From contig OZ022260.1 of NCBI GenBank assembly GCA_963978905.1, positions 42,987,551 to 43,051,550 on the forward strand: 64,000 nt of DNA, given 5' to 3'. The notes under the pieces were generated by a model that did not search any database, was not told the DNA's origin, and worked only from the letters and a program-made list of their open reading frames with translations. Below are positions 14,001 through 24,595 of this stretch, one piece after another. Position 1 is the stretch's first letter, and every line of letters starts with the position of its first letter. The position numbers were made by a program, and so were the translations under genes. This stretch comes from Trichostrongylus colubriformis (Eukaryota > Nematoda > Chromadorea > Rhabditida > Trichostrongylidae).

Positions 14001-14947
14001 CGAGCTTCTTTGCTTGGTCCGCAATGAGCGCCGTATAATACACATGTTATTGAATTGACATTTAAAAATGTCCTTATTGATTAGTGAAAATCATTTGTGT
14101 ACAATTCCATGGCTAAACTATCACCTTAAGATGGCCACAAACGGCACCGTACCATCACCAAACCGTCTTCACAGCGTTCAACGTGGCATATACGGGCTTG
14201 TTCAATGCCTTGACACTTCCTGTGATACAATGCCCCATGGGATTCGACAACAACGGCCTTCCACTTGGAATTCAGGTGAGACTGATGGGATCTGTTGACG
14301 TGTGACCATCACAGGCGTGTAGCTGAAACAGCTTCGCGTCAGCCTCAAGAGACTCTAACAGAAGAAGGTATTCTTTTATTGTTCTTTGTGTCGTTTGGTG
14401 GATGGTTAGGAGTATCCCCAAAAAGTTAAAAAGCGTACGCAGAACATACAGCGGCCTATGTGACCATAATGGAGTAGGGCCAGCGGATACGCGTGGGGAC
14501 ACTTGAGCGTGGTCCACTTGCGCGCAGAGGCGACCATTGCACCATTCAGCGCGTGGCGGCCCGTCCACCTTACAGTTATAGAAGTAGCCTATGTACCTAC
14601 ACAATGGCGCGATTTGCGTGTTGCGGTGACTCGATTGGAGTGTCCTGTCGCACTCCCAGGGCCAGCCTTGCCAATTTTGCTGCATTCCGAGTTTTTATGA
14701 TCGCTATATAATTCTTATCAAATCCCATAGCATACCTAGCGTAAATATTTGCTGACAGCTGTATTCTCTAGGTTCTCAACGGGGAAGTCTTTCGGATTGA
14801 AAAAGCTCATAGTATAGCTCAAAAGTCACGGCTATAAGCACCTATATTCAGGTAGTTGGCTCGCCGAACGCCGATCGGCTGCTTGTCGCCGCCGCCAAAG
14901 AGATCTCACATGCATTCGGTGGCTGGACTGCTGCCTGGACACATTGA
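658..14947 (+). CDS. FAAH2: FAAH2-like fatty-acid amide hydrolase, copy A (3' nine exons; 5' part outside the window)
   Basis: Amidase-signature serine hydrolase; FAAH2 enzymes cleave N-acyl ethanolamines and other fatty amides at internal membranes (family knowledge). Nine exons join in phase: 658-832, 1875-1956, 10208-10317, 11309-11449, 12074-12217, 12392-12526, 13392-13468, 14131-14275, 14852-14947 (TGA). They give the last 367 residues. The first exon carries GGSSGGEG (cis-serine) and the second GSDIGGSIR (nucleophile serine); the sixth to eighth carry the FAAH2-type LGDNGILLFPS and QCPMGFDNNGLPLGIQ motifs. The exon with the catalytic lysine and three earlier exons are not seen left of 658 and presumably lie before the window. 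Introns have GT donors and mostly CAG acceptors; the eighth exon uses a weak AAG. About 94% identical to copy B by my count, with the most changes in exon 10208-10317. No broken frame seen, so probably functional, but this depends on the unseen 5' half. Confidence 0.88.
2268..3318 (-). mobile_element. Penelope-like element a, truncated (GIY-YIG part only)
   Basis: Absent from copy B, where the host sequence runs on without it (about 43010-43020). The minus strand encodes at 2652-3110 the tail of a Penelope-like protein: a Cys-rich linker with CPYGKIGD, then a GIY-YIG-type nuclease with YEIEC..KYIGETG and EHLASKR, ending in NPIMNNRNEC. The left end carries GCCTGACGTTTCGACC (2380-2395), a variant of the sequence at the ends of the other two copies. 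Reverse transcriptase is not seen, so the copy is dead. Confidence 0.75.
2652..3110 (-). pseudogene. GIY-YIG endonuclease fragment of Penelope-like element a
   Basis: Open frame on the minus strand from about 3110 to 2652. It carries the linker Cys motif CVSENCVICPYG, the GIY-YIG core (YEIEC to YIGETG), the conserved Arg in the following helix (LIARINEHL), and the C-terminal EAFWISARNP block seen in the other two copies of this family. In Penelope-like elements this domain nicks target DNA. No start codon and no reverse transcriptase belong to it. Confidence 0.75.
4135..4820 (-). pseudogene. Reverse transcriptase fragment of Penelope-like element b
   Basis: Two overlapping minus frames (4584-4820 and 4135-4638) encode the palm with YIDD and the downstream HGWLPYLNTQVKV block. 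The remainder, up to LVQAQLDDDVVLVSIP, matches the same part of element c at 51465-52082 closely. One frameshift near 4600 splits it. Confidence 0.75.
5051..5934 (-). mobile_element. Mariner-like element, internally deleted (884 bp)
   Basis: Terminal inverted repeats begin TTAGGTT(A/G)G(T/C)TGATAA and include CCTGGACACTTC on both ends. TA dinucleotides flank it (5049-5050, 5935-5936). On the minus strand a helix-turn-helix start (MEKVARRTLYLYEF, from 5764) and the mariner SPDLAPSDYHL block with the last catalytic Asp (about 5310) are present. The middle with the first two Asp residues is missing and stops occur. A full mariner is about 1.3 kb, so this is a deleted, non-autonomous copy. It lies inside Penelope-like element b. 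Confidence 0.85.
5126..5764 (-). pseudogene. Mariner transposase remnant
   Basis: Minus-strand reading from ATG at 5764 gives the N-terminal DNA-binding region (RKAAESINAAFG, TVHVxFERFRSG), then VQENPTASTRHLSQMLG. After that come PHKLSDSNKQARLSIAE (the mariner PHEL-type block), SPDLAPSDYHL and the C-terminal tail ending at 5126. At least two stops or frameshifts and loss of the region with the first two catalytic Asp residues make it inactive. Confidence 0.8.
5965..7437. other. Intron DNA of copy A, first shared block
   Basis: Matches about 43080-44510 of copy B nearly end to end. Frames that appear open in one copy are broken in the other, so no coding exon is supported. Confidence 0.65.
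7438..7676. mobile_element. GC-rich MITE-like repeat, copy 1
   Basis: 239 bp bounded by inverted ends GGGTGTGTGCGGATATGAC and its near-exact complement GTCATATCTGCACACACCC. The internal sequence is GC-rich, contains GGCAGCCTTCAAGCGAGGCAG, has no convincing reading frame, and recurs at 38286-38525 and 44819-45043. Its GC content differs sharply from the AT-rich introns around it. Confidence 0.7.
7979..8640. mobile_element. About 660-bp insertion beginning with an (ATTT)n tract
   Basis: Copy B reads straight through this point (about 45352-45356), so the segment is extra in copy A. It starts with about 15 ATTT units (7980-8041) and continues with unique-looking sequence. On the minus strand the (AAAT)n tract would be a 3' tail, so a 5'-truncated LINE in minus orientation is the likeliest reading. 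No reverse transcriptase frame is visible. Confidence 0.45.
7980..8041. repeat. (ATTT)n microsatellite
   Basis: Uninterrupted tetranucleotide tract at the left end of the 660-bp insertion. Confidence 0.95.
8641..10207. other. Intron DNA of copy A, second shared block
   Basis: Matches about 45350-46897. A 161-residue plus frame at 9187-9672 has no intact counterpart in copy B, so it is probably chance. Confidence 0.65.
10441..10460. repeat. Poly-G tract
   Basis: A run of about 19 G in the intron after exon 10208-10317. The matching position of copy B (about 47129) reads TGGGGAGGTGGTGACGG, so the run expanded in copy A. Confidence 0.85.
11521..11645 (+). mobile_element. tRNA-derived SINE-like repeat, in copy A intron
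   Basis: AGCGGAGGTGGTGTAGTGAC with TAGCGCACAC resembles a tRNA-type A box, and GCGGGGAGCAAATCCCGC resembles a B box with its stem. The same block lies at the matching intron position in the relic (21927-22052) and copy B (48311-48434), so it predates all three copies. Called from box-like motifs only. Confidence 0.4.
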
Positions 14948-16395
14948 TTCTGATAAATCCATTGAAAATATGTTCTCTCATGTTATTGAAAATAGAAAAT
15001 GGATCTGACGGAGCACGATAATCTCGTTCGAATGTGATCTCCACTAAAAAGATTAAAATCGATAAGTCGATCTGTGCGACAGTTACGGGCTTTAAAACTG
15101 ACCATGTGAGCTTCGCGATATACACAGCGTTACGGGGTACCGGTGCGAAGCGGGCTGTAGGCAAAATGATGTGAACAGAAATTGCACAGCAATGTGGTTA
15201 GGCGAAAATCTATAGATTCTACATTTGCCCTACGGGGTAGTAGGATGTGCTCCTAAAAAGGCGTTTCATAGTGAGAGGCTTTACAGAGCAAGATCCTTAG
15301 CAAATTTTATAAGTAAATAGAAGATCCTATACTTTCCATGATTACTATAATAATATTTTCCCATGAAATTCAATTAAACAACTTGAAGTCTTCGGAAGTG
15401 GCGCTCACCAGAGGCTGCTGACAGCTCCAGGGTTTGTTTCGCATCTCGCAGCAGGCATGCCAAATCAACGTCTTTGCCGCAAGAACGGCTTGAAGCAGAG
15501 ATCGGCTTCGACCCTGTCTCGCAATTATCGCATTACTAATTGCTGCGAAAATTGTCGTGTCTTCGCCAAAAGCGCTGCCCGCCATGATAGCCGGGCTGTT
15601 ACCACTCGGAGGTCTCAAGTCGTATAGTCACACTAGTTGCTGATGCCATTAGTGTTGCTCAAGAAGAAACACGAGGAAGTGTTGAGTGATCCGGTCAAAG
15701 TGACTTGAGAGCAGATACTTTTTCTGAAAGAAAGGGAAGGAAATTCTATGGAAGGATTCTTTAATTTCTTTGTCGAAGAAAGATGATTTATCTTGGAGCT
15801 GTTATGAACCAACGATTTTGGAATTTTGGAATTTGATTTGGAATACGATTCTTAGGAGCTCTTCGATGAGCGTATTGCGGGAATTCTCTTCTCAGAAGCT
15901 CTTCAATGAGCGTATTGTTCCTTACCAGAAGAGTGCACATCTGGCGTATTGCATCAGCGTACATTGGCTGACCGTTTCCGACTTCCGGGTGCCACCTATG
16001 GCCCACCAGTGCAGCTGATAAATGATAGCTAGCAGATTACCCTTAACAATAACTGATTACCCATGATAATGGCTACATTGATTTTCCTAATTGTTGATCA
16101 TCGAGTCCATGTCATAGAAACAGTGGTCTTCATCCGTCCCCCGTTTTCCCAATTTAGACCTGTTCGACCTTTCTGGTCTTATTTTAACTTTTTTCAATCT
16201 CTTTTCAACTTTACAACTTTCATTTCATTTCATTTCCATTAACTCTTTCGAATTTTATTCTCTTTTTCTCATTCTGTGATTTTCGTTACACCTTTTTGGT
16301 TTTTTACTACAGTTTTTTCTCATTTCAATTAACAATTAATTTTTTGGAATATCCTTGTCAAAAGTTCTCGTATCAATGTTTGGCTCATTCATAAT

Positions 16396-16572
16396 TTCTT
16401 CATATGTGTGCCACAATGTGATCAGCTGAAAATGAGACTTTCCGTGCAATTCGTCAACCATGAAAATCGTGTTATCGATTTCCTTGACTATTTGATCAAG
16501 CCCTGCAGTCACCGGTCGCAATACATGTCTATGTCCTCTATAGGAAGCGCTTATTATTTGATTATCAAACAT
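16396..16572 (-). CDS. Unrecognised conserved reading frame downstream of copy A (minus strand)
   Basis: Reads MFDNQIISASYRGHRHV through LHGKSHFQLITLWHTY on the minus strand. It is matched over about 55 residues by 56950-57128, with roughly one residue in eight changed. I do not recognise the family. Similarity ends soon after WHTY in both copies, as at an exon end. It could be one exon of a neighbouring gene or a decayed element. Confidence 0.3.
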
Positions 16573-16897
16573 ACTAGACGGCTGCTGAGCGCGTACCGAA
16601 GACCATAGCAAAGGGACGGATGGCTTGTCGGGAGAAACAACGTCGCCAGTGAGAAATACATAGAATATTAGAAGGCTGTACTAAAGACGCAGGGAACTAG
16701 AACTAATGCCAGAGATGCAGGCTGGATAATTCGAGACGTCGACTACAGTGTATTTTGTGAGACCTATTTTTCATGTTCTTTTGACCAGCACACACGGCTA
16801 GAGCACCTCAGGGAACCGGAGAAGCGAGAAGGGAAAGGGAGAATTTCTCAAGCGCCTTACAAAGGCGCTGGTCTTCTTGATTGTGGTGGCTGGCAGG

Positions 16898-17143
16898 TCG
16901 AGGTGGAGGTTCTGTGGCCGATTATGAATTGCTGGGATTACGTGCGCCACTTATTTGGATGCTCGTCCGCCGTTTAGCGACCATTCAAAAATCAAGTACT
17001 TGTGTTTGGGAGCCATCCACTGCACTGCTGAATAATCTCACGACACCACGGACGGAGGAAAAACGACGACGACATCGGCGCACCGATTCAGTTGTTCAGC
17101 GCGCTTATTCCGCTCCGTCTGCGTGTGAGATTGTTCGACTAAA
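16898..17143 (+). CDS. Unrecognised exon-like frame downstream of copy A (plus strand)
   Basis: Open frame containing VADYELLGLRAPLIWML, then CVWEPSTALLN, then a basic stretch EEKRRRHRRT and RAYSAPSACEIVRLK. It ends at AAG before GTGAGC, a good donor; an acceptor-like GGCTGGCAG precedes it in copy A. The same frame is open at 57455-57704 in copy B. Function unknown; it may belong to a gene duplicated together with FAAH2. Confidence 0.35.
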
Positions 17144-17959
17144 GGTGAGCTCAGCGTCCAAAAAAAAGAGAGAAATTCTGAGACGGAAATAGGGAGGGAT
17201 GTAATGTAGAGATGCTTCAGTAGTTTCCCGGTAGTATTGTGTTGCATGGGAGCGTCATAAACGATTCGATATCACAGGGCCTAAAAAATTTATATGTCTT
17301 CCTTATCTATCGATTTCACATAGAAAACCAATCTGAAAGGTTTTGAAAGAAACGTTGGGAAACCTTCAAGCCGCGGGTCTACAACTTCTCTCATACCCTC
17401 TCTGCCTGTATTCGTAAGGCGTTCGTTGTAGCCTACATAAGAAAACAAATGCACTGGAACTAATAAAATAAATAAAGCGCCATATTAATGGTGAAATAAA
17501 CAATTAATTAACAGAACAGTGAAGGCCACATGGAAATGCCAAAATGAGTTTCACAGAGGCGTTTAGTCCGCCCAGCAAAATGCCAACGAGCGAAGGCAGC
17601 TGAATGATGTGGAGAGGTATTACGTGGATTCAAGTTGATTTCAAGTTGATTGATTTGAAATACAGCTTGCTTTCAGCTAAAATATCGATTTATGCGCATA
17701 ACTTTATGTGCATAAATTTAACGTTTGCAAAGCTACCGCAGCGAGCTACCTCTCTGAGACGACATCTGACGAACTAGTGCACGCTTTTGGCGCGGAACGT
17801 AGCGAGAGAGCGATACGTAGGAAGACAGAGTCTCCCTGAATCTTCTATACTTAGCGGGTTTTCCCATGAACGCGTGGAAAGCGGGCGTACGCGTGCGTGT
17901 GCAGCGCGGCTTCCTGCCAGCTTGGCTTGAGCAGCTTTACTCGAGGTGAGACGGCAAGT

Positions 17960-18246
17960 CACGACAAGGATCAAGCACCTTCTCCAGCGACGTGCTTAGA
18001 TGTACGGCAAGTGCGAGAGATGTCTCGGAGCTGTAGTCGAGCGGGACGTCCACCTACGCAAAAGAAGCGGCTTATTCTTGCCACTCGTGAGGATTGACCT
18101 GACATTACAGTGTGCGAGATTGCGGCCTCTTTGGGTACTCATCAATTCACGGTACACGATTTTCTTCGTTTCTTTGTGCATCAGGTAAAGTGGTAGTATT
18201 ACGTAGTACTACGACATTTGTCTCATTACCTTCGGGACAACCTAAT
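17960..18246. mobile_element. Mariner family 2 remnant (right end)
   Basis: Shares 270 bp with the right half of the complete copy at 62138-62684, ending in CATTACCTTCGGGACAACCTAA followed by TA. Translated fragments GRPPTQKKRL and ARLRPLWVL fit the DNA-binding part of a mariner/Tc1 transposase, with frameshifts. Confidence 0.65.
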
Positions 18247-18249
18247 AAT

Positions 18250-19690
18250 TTCCCGACGACCAAACATGTGAAGAAGATTTCGTGTGAAGATCATGCCTGC
18301 CTAAGCTATTACCCGTGTTTCTCATCTTTTTCACGATAACTGTGGGTTTTACTCAGCGTTCTGGAGGTGATCGTGGAGGTGATTCTCCGAAAGAAGAACC
18401 CAGGGTGTGTAGCCTTTGGCTCGTCCGGGCTGGCTTGTGGCAATGTGTGCGGCGTCGTTGATTGGGGCGCGAACACATGAGAACATGCAATGGAACGGGT
18501 AAAGTGAGGTAGTTGGAAATTTTAATGGACACAATCGAAGGAGTATTTTTCAATTGAGAGGGGTAAGGAATGAAATAAACAAGCAACACTAAATGTCGTG
18601 GACAGTTTAGCACGGCTCTACACTTCTTCACCAATGCAAAGAGACAAAAACAGGTTACTTTATCATCAAACTTTTCAAAATTAACTTTCTAGAGGGAGCA
18701 ATAAGTAATCTAGGGAGTAATAAAAGGTTTTACGAATAAGAACATAACATCGGAAAAGCTCAACTTATGAACACGGATGGGAGGAAGGAAAAGCCTTTTC
18801 TCTACAAAAGTATCTTGATCTAAATCAGCACGATTGCGATGTTGCATATACATGTATACCACTGGAATCAGCTCATCAAGAACTTCAGGGTGTCTTTTGA
18901 GGTCATCGGTCCCTTTTGTTAAAGCGTAATCCATTTTTTTGACAAACCGAAAAGTTTAGGGAAACATCTCGTCAAAGACTGTGAAGCTAGCGATGAAGTT
19001 GCAGGCCATCCTCCCTCTGTCCTGGTGTAGTCTTCTATAGCTTACAGGGAAACCAATCGATTTTGCAGAAAAATGCTAGCGCGTGTTATAAAAACTCTCT
19101 GCGGTGATATTTTTCATAATTTTCCGCCGTTTATTGATAGTCGGTCCTTCTTTCCTACTCCTCTCGACAGTGTGCAATTCAAGTGCGCGACGCAACTCCT
19201 GCCGCCATCGCTAGAGGTCGCTATGTGCGGTTTCATGCTTCCTGCACGTGAATCCCACGTTACTATCAGGAGGTTGTGAAGGCGGCCGTTGACGAAGGAA
19301 AGCAAGGCAAGGAAAACCTCAAATGTGTCATCATAAAAGCTTAAGTTTCATTCCGTGAGCTCTCTAAAGGAGTTGCTTTTTTTTCAGCAGGGCATTCCGG
19401 ACACTGTCATTCAGGGGCACACCAGTGAAGATCGGCTGCAATCACAAGAACTTAAAGATTTGCACAAATCCTTTGATAGAATGGTCGAGCACTTTCATCA
19501 CTAGTTTATCAGGTTCCGACGAAATATCTCAATTGTCCTCCCTGACTCTCACATCCATTAAAGGCACCCTAGGAGGTAATTTTGGCCTGCGGTAGAACAG
19601 ACGTAGTGCGGACGAGTTCAAGTGGCCGACATCGTACAAACTCGCCAATTTGACGCCTTGGCATGGCGCCAAGAGGAGCTGTTTCTATTA
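18250..19690. other. Intergenic stretch without a supported gene
   Basis: Contains a 50-bp block around 18409-18430 (complement of CCCGGACGAGCCAAAG) also found near 39568 and 40333. A further stretch (18660-18770) resembles 40100-40205. An open minus frame at 18710-18934 (starts MDYALTKGTDDLKRHPEV) has no recognised family. Nothing else seen. Confidence 0.5.
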
Positions 19691-20704
19691 CAAAACTGTT
19701 TTTTCTTTTTACTTTTTCCTTTGTTCTTTCTTACACTGTTCCCAGATGTGCTTACGTGAACGCTGATGTATTTGGGAATGGCCTCTCCACTGCGCTGGGA
19801 GTCAGGTGGTACAACTAACGTTGGCCCACGGCCCGTCTCCTGCAGCGAACAACTCAGAAAGTCAGTGTGTTGATGCGAATGGGATGCGAATACACAACGC
19901 AGGGTCGCGCTTATGAATCCGGGTTTTTTTCACCGATTATCGCTTTCAACCTTCGGGGTTCGTTACAAAAAGCTCAATTCTTTGCTTCTTCCTCTTGTTT
20001 CGGACCCCTTCCGATTCTTTTAGAGTAGTTTCCCCAGTGATTCGACCTATTGTGGATCAATGAGAATCTTTTTCGTTAAGATGTAAGGCAGCAGTAGCCT
20101 CGCCGAGACGAACTTGTTTCAAAGTGCATCCGAAATAGGAGACTGGAAATGTCTCCCGTTCGGAGTCTTGTGGCGCTTGGTTAGGACTTGAGAACGTCCA
20201 GTTACTGTTTCAGACCGAAATCTGGTGCACATCAGACCCTCCTAAGAAAGGTATGGGGACGGGTAACAGAATTCCTGTGTCTGAATTGGAGCCGCTTCTC
20301 GACCATTCCTTAATTTTTTGATTCGTATGTAAACCACATGAAGGATTGGAATGGTTCCAGAAGATTTGTATACACTCATGGAGCTCGATGTTTGGTCTTA
20401 ACTACGACGATTGGACCTTGATAACTTCATTTGACTGCAGACAACACGTTCGAATGAATTCGGCGTGCTGACGCCCGTTAACTGGTATATTTTCGCATCC
20501 TTTGAGTGAACAAACTACATGAACCGACGTAAATTCTATCAAAGATGCTTTTTAAGTCAGAAGTTGTGGTGGTAGTGCTGAAAGCATCATGAAAGCCTCA
20601 CACTGATTTGGAAACGGTCGAGGGTTTGAACGCGCTTTTTGTGTTACTAGGTCGGTTAAGAAGTATCGGCCGGTTTAGGTTTCCTAACTTTGGTGAATCA
20701 TAAC
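19690..20704. repeat. Dispersed repeat X, copy 1
   Basis: About 1 kb matching 23388-24400 and 62700-63590. Landmarks are TGGCCCACGGCCCGTCTCC-type sequence at 19821, GGAATTGGAGCCGCTTCTCG-type sequence near 20285 and AAGTATCGGCC at 20661. Only broken frames are visible. It ends exactly where the FAAH2 relic begins. Element class not recognised. Confidence 0.6.
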
Positions 20705-20706
20705 TT

Positions 20707-22512
20707 CGAGGATATTCCGGTCATGATTGAGATAAGCATTTAGACTTCCACATGGTCTGTAACAGTTTGCCTTGCATTTCGGTTACGAATGGATATGGTT
20801 GCCTTTTGCCTTCGCTGTTACTGCTGTTTTGCTGTATTTGTTGCTGTCGCAGAAGGGGGAGGGGATGACGGTTGTACACACGATCAGTAGGGCCTCCTGG
20901 TCACTCGGTGACCATGAACGCCCCTTGAACTTGTTCTCTATATCACTTTTCTCTATTCTGAAAAGCGAGCAGAGCATTGTACAAATACTGAAATGAGAAA
21001 TTGGTTGTGACAGTTGTCTAATAAATTGGATCTTTTCTGGATATGAAAACATTTATTTTCATCTCCTCTTGAACTTAAATTCACTTTTTCTGAACTATTA
21101 TGTCCGGGGAATCACCCAGTCATCAATATAACGGAAGAGACTTGCAAGGAGATTAGAATTTACATGGTTAAGTTGTGTGAATGATTTATATCACAGGGCA
21201 AAGACCACAAGCTGCTACAGGGTAGCAGGCCTAGGTGGAGATCCATGTGTCCCAAACTACACCCGTGGATGTGGTGACGAGAAGGCGCCAGGGTCAAGCT
21301 TAGCGTCGATGAAACCCTCGTCCAACCTTAAATATGACCCTTCCCAAAACAAGACCGTCTCGTCGAGTAATCCTGGACGGAGTTCTGTGCATGGAGAGCA
21401 CACAGTGTGCTCAGCTTCCCGCGCTATTTTCGCCTGAGCTCCAGGAGGTGAAGGGAACCTTTCCCTCGTCCACCAAGCCTTAGGCACCGATGGGATGTCC
21501 AGATCGATACATTGGTGCTTAGGTGTTCAACATTCCACGACATAAACCCCTTCCCTCATTGCAGAAGCATCTTTATTTTTGCTTATTATTATTATTACTG
21601 TTAATATTGCCTTTCCACTCGTTCACATTCCACTTACAACCTCCTAAAAAGGATGCAGAATAATAAAGGACCAATAGAAAGTACTCACTACTGTGTACAA
21701 ATCAGGTGATGGGTGGTGACAAAGTTCCTGAGCTGCGACTTTCGGATACGGTAGACTTCAGCAAAACGCGGATTTACTATATGGAAGGCATTCAGATCCC
21801 GACTATTCAGTCACTGAGCTGCGACATGAAATCGGCTCTGCTACAGGTACATTTTCTATTCATGCTGGTTATGGAAGAATTTTACAAAAATATTTCTTTT
21901 AGTAAGATGAAGAGCAAGATGCATAGATGAAGAGCGGAGGTGGTGTAGTGACAGGTGGCGCACACTCCCACTATCATGGTGCGGGAAGCAAATCCCGCTT
22001 CAACGCCCGCCTAGGCCAACCAAGTCTCCGTTCCCCTGGGGTAGGTGAATCACATCGGCTGGCCCCCGCAAGTTACTGTATAGGTCAAATCGCGTTCATC
22101 TGCTACCACTATTCTGACTGAAATTGGGATACGCGGCGCATTTCACTGAAGGGATCTATCCACGCCAAAAACATGATCCTTCCTCCATTGATGCTGTTAA
22201 ACTTCTCATATTCGAAGGACCCCCAAAGTACCTCGGAATTCACCACGGATTTGACTCTCATTGAGAAATATCCACTAATGGTTTCCTCCTCCTGCGTGGC
22301 TGCAAGCAGGTCAGAAGATCAGAAAAGACAGTGGTAGTTCTAGTTTTCGTAGGTTCAGCATCGAGGAATCCCAAAGGCGCTGACCGCTGCTAATGTTGCC
22401 TTACACATTGTTTCGATGTAGCGTACTTCACAAATAACGCTCATAGTATCGTAAAATTGCCTACCGAAATTCAGGCAGTGAGCCATTTTGAGATTAAATT
22501 CAACGTGGAAGC
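20707..22512 (+). pseudogene. FAAH2 relic (third copy, truncated on both sides)
   Basis: Homologous to 10294-12115 of copy A and 46984-48916 of copy B. It begins inside the exon that encodes the CRYVEDIPVMIE stretch. The donor after GAG is ATAAGC where copies A and B have GTGAGC or GTAAGT. It then carries one intact 141-nt exon (21706-21846, reading GGDKVPELRLSD onward) and breaks about 38 bases into the following exon (22475-22512). Intron sequence is kept, so this is a DNA-level copy, not a processed one. It is flanked on both sides by copies of repeat family X. It cannot encode an amidase because both catalytic serines and the rest of the enzyme are missing. Confidence 0.85.
21927..22052 (+). 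mobile_element. tRNA-derived SINE-like repeat, in the FAAH2 relic
   Basis: Same block as at 11521, 81 bases after the intact exon of the relic. Reads GGTGGTGTAGTGACAGGTGG and then GAAGCAAATCCCGC. Confidence 0.4.
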
Positions 22513-23054
22513 AGGGTCAAGCGTCCAGTTGAGGAAAATTTTCAAAATATACGACCCCCCCCCCAAAAAAAAGGGGGCCCCAATACGACCCCCCTCTCTC
22601 TGCACAAAAACCATCAATTAAGCATTTTCGATTTTTTAAATGCTCACTACCAATATACAACTGGACACAAAAACCCGAAGAATAAGGTGGAATTCCCAGT
22701 ACTATACACTCAATATATGTAAGGTGGAATTCCCAGTACTACAATCTATGAATCCTAGATTCCAGATTGCATCACGCTTCTACCTCATAATCGAACAATT
22801 TCAAACAGTAATTCAGAATACTCTACACATCTAGAGAAGTTAAGGATCTCCTATCAGGTGACGGCTGCGACGCGGCGATCACGATGGAGCGCGGTATCTT
22901 CCCCATACTAAATTACATTTTGGAAATAGTTCAAACTTTACCTAGAGTCCATCTTTCGAACAGCTGTAAACTGTTTTCCTAATAACTCCCTCAGACCTAT
23001 CCATTGCCCGTTTGCTTTCCCCAATGGTTGCTTAGTTCTCGATATGGGTTTCCA

Positions 23055-23368
23055 GATGAGGATTTGATGAGGAAATTTTTGAAGTGTTTCACGGAAATGG
23101 CCATAACTTCCTTCAAACTTAACCATATGAGTTTGTTTTGGTGAAGCAGGGTCTGCTAGGTTGTCGCTTTCGAATCACTACCTGAGCTATGCCATATCTT
23201 CAAAACGAAGAAAGTGAGTTTGAGGGAAGCTTGATGAGGATTTGATGAGAAAAATTTCGAAGTGTTTCACGGAAATGGCCATAACTTCCTTCAAACTCAA
23301 CCATAAGAGTTCGTTTTGGTGATGCAGGGTCTGCTAGGTTGTCGCTTTCGAATGACTACCTGAACTAT
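23055..23368. repeat. Local tandem repeat, two units of about 137 bp
   Basis: Units at 23055-23191 and 23233-23368 share GAAGTGTTTCACGGAAATGG and GTCTGCTAGGTTGTCGC blocks. They lie between the FAAH2 relic and repeat X copy 2. A smaller direct repeat (AAGGTGGAATTCCCAGTACT) occurs at 22686 and 22721. Confidence 0.7.
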
Positions 23369-23387
23369 GAACCTGAACTATGTTTCT

Positions 23388-24400
23388 ATTAGAAATTGTT
23401 TTTCTTTTAACTTTCTACTTTGTTCTTTCTTATATTGTTTCTAGATATACTTACATGAATGCTAATGTAGTTGGGAATGGTCTCTCCACTGCGCTGGGAG
23501 TCGGGTGCTACAACTAACGTTGGCCCACGGCCCGTCTCCTGCAGCGGACAACTCGGAAAGTCAGTGTGTCGATGCAGCTTGGATGCGAATACACAGCAGC
23601 ATCGCGCTTTTACATCTGGGTTTTTTTCACCGATTATCCCTTCTGACCTTCGGTGTTCGGTACAAAAAGCTCATTTCTTTGCATCTTCCTCTTGTTTCGG
23701 ACCCCTTCGGGTTCCTTTAAGGTAGTTTCTGTTTCGCCAGTGATTCGGCCTACAGTGTGGAGCAATAAGATTCTTTTCCGTTAAGATGTAAGGCAGCACT
23801 AGCCCCGCCAAGATGAATTTGTTTCAAAGTGCATCTGAAATAGGAGACTGGAAATTTCTCTCGTTCAGAGTCTTGTGGCGCTTGGTTAGAAATTAAGAAC
23901 GTTCAGTTACTGTTTATGACCGAAATCTGGTGCACATAAGACTCTCCCAAGAAAGGTATGGGGAGGGGTAGCAGGATTCCTGTGCCTGAATTGGAGCCGC
24001 TTCTCGACCTTTCCTTAAATTTTGATTTCCCATATATAAACCACATAAAAATTGGAATCGTTTCAGAAGATTTGTATACACTCATGGAGCTCGATGTTTG
24101 GTCTTGACCACGACGATCGGGCCTTGATAACCTCATTTGACTTCTGACAACATGTTCAAATGAATTCAGCGTGCTGACGCCTGTAAATTGGTATATTTTC
24201 GCATCTCCTGAATGAACAAACTACATGAACCGACGGTGAATTCTATTAAAGATGCTTTTGAAGTCAGAAATTGCGGTGGTAGTGCAAAGCATTATGAAAG
24301 CCTCACACTGATTTCATGGTCGAGGATTCGAACGCGCTTTTTGTGGTATTAGGTCGGTTAGAAAGTATCGGCCAGTTGAGGTTTCCGAACTTTGGTAAAT
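23388..24400. repeat. Dispersed repeat X, copy 2
   Basis: Same order of landmarks as copy 1. After a 200-bp interruption the family continues at 24596-25010, which matches 63590-64000 in copy 3, so the full repeat is at least 1.3 kb. Confidence 0.6.
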
Positions 24401-24595
24401 CGTATCTTCGCTGAAGCACAATTGAAATATAAATCTTATTTTCCTTTGGGAAAGTTGCTATAGAAGAAAATTGTTGGGAGGCGATTTCAACATCCTTCTT
24501 TTCTTCGAGCCACTTCTCCTATAAGAGATGCTTCTGTGTGCCAAAAAGTAGTGATCCGGAATGAATACATTAAGGGTTTACAAAAAATATAGCGG

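Larger units (their letters stand above)
205..17750. repeat. Segmental duplication unit containing FAAH2 copy A
   Basis: Partner of 40945-58280. Extra in this copy: Penelope-like elements a and b, the mariner, the (ATTT)n-led insertion and the poly-G run. Extra in the other copy: the hairpin MITE, the (TTA)n expansion and the nested Penelope-like elements. Confidence 0.85.
14948..17750. repeat. Duplicated DNA downstream of FAAH2 copy A
   Basis: Matches 55814-58280 in blocks: 14948-15235 with 55814-56115, and 16390-17750 with about 56955-58280. The stretch between (15240-16320 here, 56115-56880 there) is not alignable by eye, so one or both copies carry replacements. No AATAAA signal stands out soon after the stop codon. 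Two reading frames conserved in both copies are listed separately. Confidence 0.7.
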
